In this document: in pieces, positions 6,471-7,633 of the stretch | Layout of the letters: the number at the start of each line of letters is the position of its first letter | Numbering within the stretch: position 1 is the stretch's first letter | From: Bryobacterales bacterium | GTDB lineage: Bacteria > Acidobacteriota > Terriglobia > Bryobacterales > Bryobacteraceae | Direction of reading: 5' to 3' | Assembly: GCA_020853155.1 (NCBI GenBank) | Contig: JADYZL010000338.1 | Span: 1 to 7,633 of the forward strand | DNA length: 7,633 nt | Translations under genes and position numbers: made by a program | The notes under the pieces: model-generated | Seen by the model: only the letters and a program-made list of their open reading frames with translations | Told to the model about the DNA's origin: nothing | Databases searched by the model: none

Positions 6471-7633
6471 CACTGCAGGATGGGAAGCTGCAAGTAGTTA
6501 GAGGGGACAAAGAGACTCCCCTCGGTGACGCCCTCCGGCGCATGTGCACGGAGCGCAGCCGCCAGTTCGCGAAGCGGCATCGCGCCCGAAAGCGCATCGC
6601 GGAACGCCTCGCTGACGCGGCGGGTTTGCTCCGCGGATTCATGCGCGAATTCCAGCCGAAAATGGCGCAAGCCCACAGCGAGCCACGCTTCGAGGTGGCC
6701 GGCGGCGGTTTGCGCTTCCGCTCCGAACACAGTGTTGCGGCAGCCGACGTCGGCCACCAGGGGATGGGCGCGGCCGCGTTCATCCCGCAAGGCGACGACG
6801 TGAGTCTCACAGGGCCGCCCGCAATCTTTGTAGCTCGTACCCGTCGAAAGAAAACGGCAGAAGACGCAATGCTCCGTGTGGAAGACGGGAAGGTGGTGAT
6901 ACGCGACCACTTCCATGCACTCCGGCCCCACGTCGAGAGCCAACTGAGCGATCTGGGCGGCATTCAGATCATGCGTGGGGCTGATCCGCTCCAGCGCCAT
7001 CTCGAGATAGACGGCGGCCGCAATGGAGTTCGAAACATTGAGGCTGAAATCGCCGTGGAGCCCGGTGCGTCCGCGCTTGCGAAGCAACTCCAGCATCCCG
7101 GCGGAACGAACCAAAAGGCTGCAATCCAGCCGGTCGAGAAACTCGAGAATGCGGTCCTCGCCGGGCTTCAGGACGCGAGGGCTAGCCACTCTCGCCGGGA
7201 TGCCGCTCTCCTTGACGCGATCCACCGAAGGCTTCAACCCGTAGAGGTCGAGATAATCGAGGGTGATGCTGGCCGGTTTGAACGCGAGCGCGGCATCGAG
7301 TTGCGCGGGAGTGCGCACGAGCAGATGGAGCTGCGGGCGGAGCGAATCGCCATCGGCGGGAAGCGCGGCTTGCGCGGACAGACTGGACGCATGCGCCGCC
7401 GAACGAAGAGCCTCCATAGCGGCAGGAGCGGGTTCCGCGATTGGCTGTTCCCACTCGCCCTGCCGGGCTTCAAGTGCTTCCACCGCCTCCCTCCGCAGTG
7501 CGTTCAGCAGGGAAACGGGGACGAATGGAGAGCCGCTCACTTCCAGCTCGACCCGATTCAGCCGGTAGGCGGACCCTCCCAAGCGCTCGAGCTGTTCCCG
7601 GGCGGTCTCGACCGAAAGCGGCTGCCGCGCCGC
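6470..7633 (-). CDS. U32-family peptidase-like protein (C-terminal part, gene start outside window)
   Basis: The frame is open to the right edge, so the N-terminal part is missing; the TTG at 7582 is an internal leucine. 387 residues are visible. They begin in the middle of the long U32 layout, with a linker domain (QPLSVETAREQLERLGG, then VPVSLLNALRREAVEALEA) like the DUF3656 region between the N-terminal U32 barrel and the C-terminal part. From about residue 100 a second barrel-like unit follows (LHLLVRTPAQLDAAL, later LNVSNSIAAAVYLE). The signature FHTEHCVFCR comes next, then DCGRPC and ADVGCRNTVF. Five cysteines at visible residues 256, 259, 271, 275 and 298 (codons between 6868 and 6740) form a likely metal or iron-sulfur site. 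Characterised U32 relatives include the RNA hydroxylation factors RlhA and TrhP and the UbiU/UbiV pair, several with iron-sulfur clusters; few are proven proteases. The Nudix gene follows at 10 nt. Family is secure; the exact role is not. Confidence 0.88.
   Translation of the reverse strand, partial: AARQPLSVETAREQLERLGGSAYRLNRVELEVSGSPFVPVSLLNALRREAVEALEARQGEWEQPIAEPAPAAMEALRSAAHASSLSAQAALPADGDSLRPQLHLLVRTPAQLDAALAFKPASITLDYLDLYGLKPSVDRVKESGIPARVASPRVLKPGEDRILEFLDRLDCSLLVRSAGMLELLRKRGRTGLHGDFSLNVSNSIAAAVYLEMALERISPTHDLNAAQIAQLALDVGPECMEVVAYHHLPVFHTEHCVFCRFLSTGTSYKDCGRPCETHVVALRDERGRAHPLVADVGCRNTVFGAEAQTAAGHLEAWLAVGLRHFRLEFAHESAEQTRRVSEAFRDALSGAMPLRELAAALRAHAPEGVTEGSLFVPSNYLQLPILQ

Noticed and set aside
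6460..6963. N-terminal extension of the Nudix protein to an ATG at 6963
   Set aside because: The added 168 residues overlap the U32 gene in another frame and are Arg/Ser-rich without domain features. The Nudix fold begins right after the ATG at 6459.

Overview
The window is a GC-rich stretch of a diderm (outer-membrane-bearing) bacterial chromosome. A BamA followed by a Skp/OmpH chaperone, the acidobacterial flavour of the proteins, and a long U32 peptidase with a Nudix partner fit Acidobacteriota, perhaps a Solibacter/Bryobacter-like soil lineage. The phylum is an inference from protein style and was not tested by search. I see no rRNA, tRNA, CRISPR array, insertion sequence, prophage gene or attachment site. 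The region reads as ordinary housekeeping chromosome.

Layout. (1) 1-3111, plus strand: the 3' part of bamA (its 5' end lies outside the window), then a secreted Skp/OmpH-family chaperone with a Lys/Pro/Ala-rich tail. Together they form an outer-membrane protein biogenesis pair. (2) 3145-3173: a perfect 12-bp GC-rich hairpin between converging genes, probably a shared terminator. (3) 3222-5581, minus strand: a two-gene operon, a divergent YchF-like P-loop NTPase followed 20 nt later by dinB (DNA polymerase IV). (4) 5582-5771: a divergent intergenic region. (5) 5772-5963, plus strand: a 63-residue protein with a signal peptide, one membrane segment and a basic tail; function unknown. (6) 6025-7633, minus strand: a long U32-family peptidase-like protein (its N-terminal part is outside the window), followed 10 nt later by a Nudix hydrolase whose ribosome binding site abuts the U32 stop codon.

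How the genes work together. bamA and skp belong to one pathway: Skp carries unfolded outer-membrane proteins across the periplasm and BamA inserts them. The ychF-like/dinB and U32/Nudix pairs are each probably co-transcribed. A damage, oxidation or translation-quality theme can be imagined, but the sequence does not prove it.

The items most worth a second look are the YchF-like protein, which has lost the standard switch I and switch II sequences while keeping the P-loop, the YchF histidine, the NxxE motif and the TGS domain; the 63-residue membrane protein; and the cysteine cluster of the U32 protein. I did not find convincing evidence of an entirely new multi-gene system.
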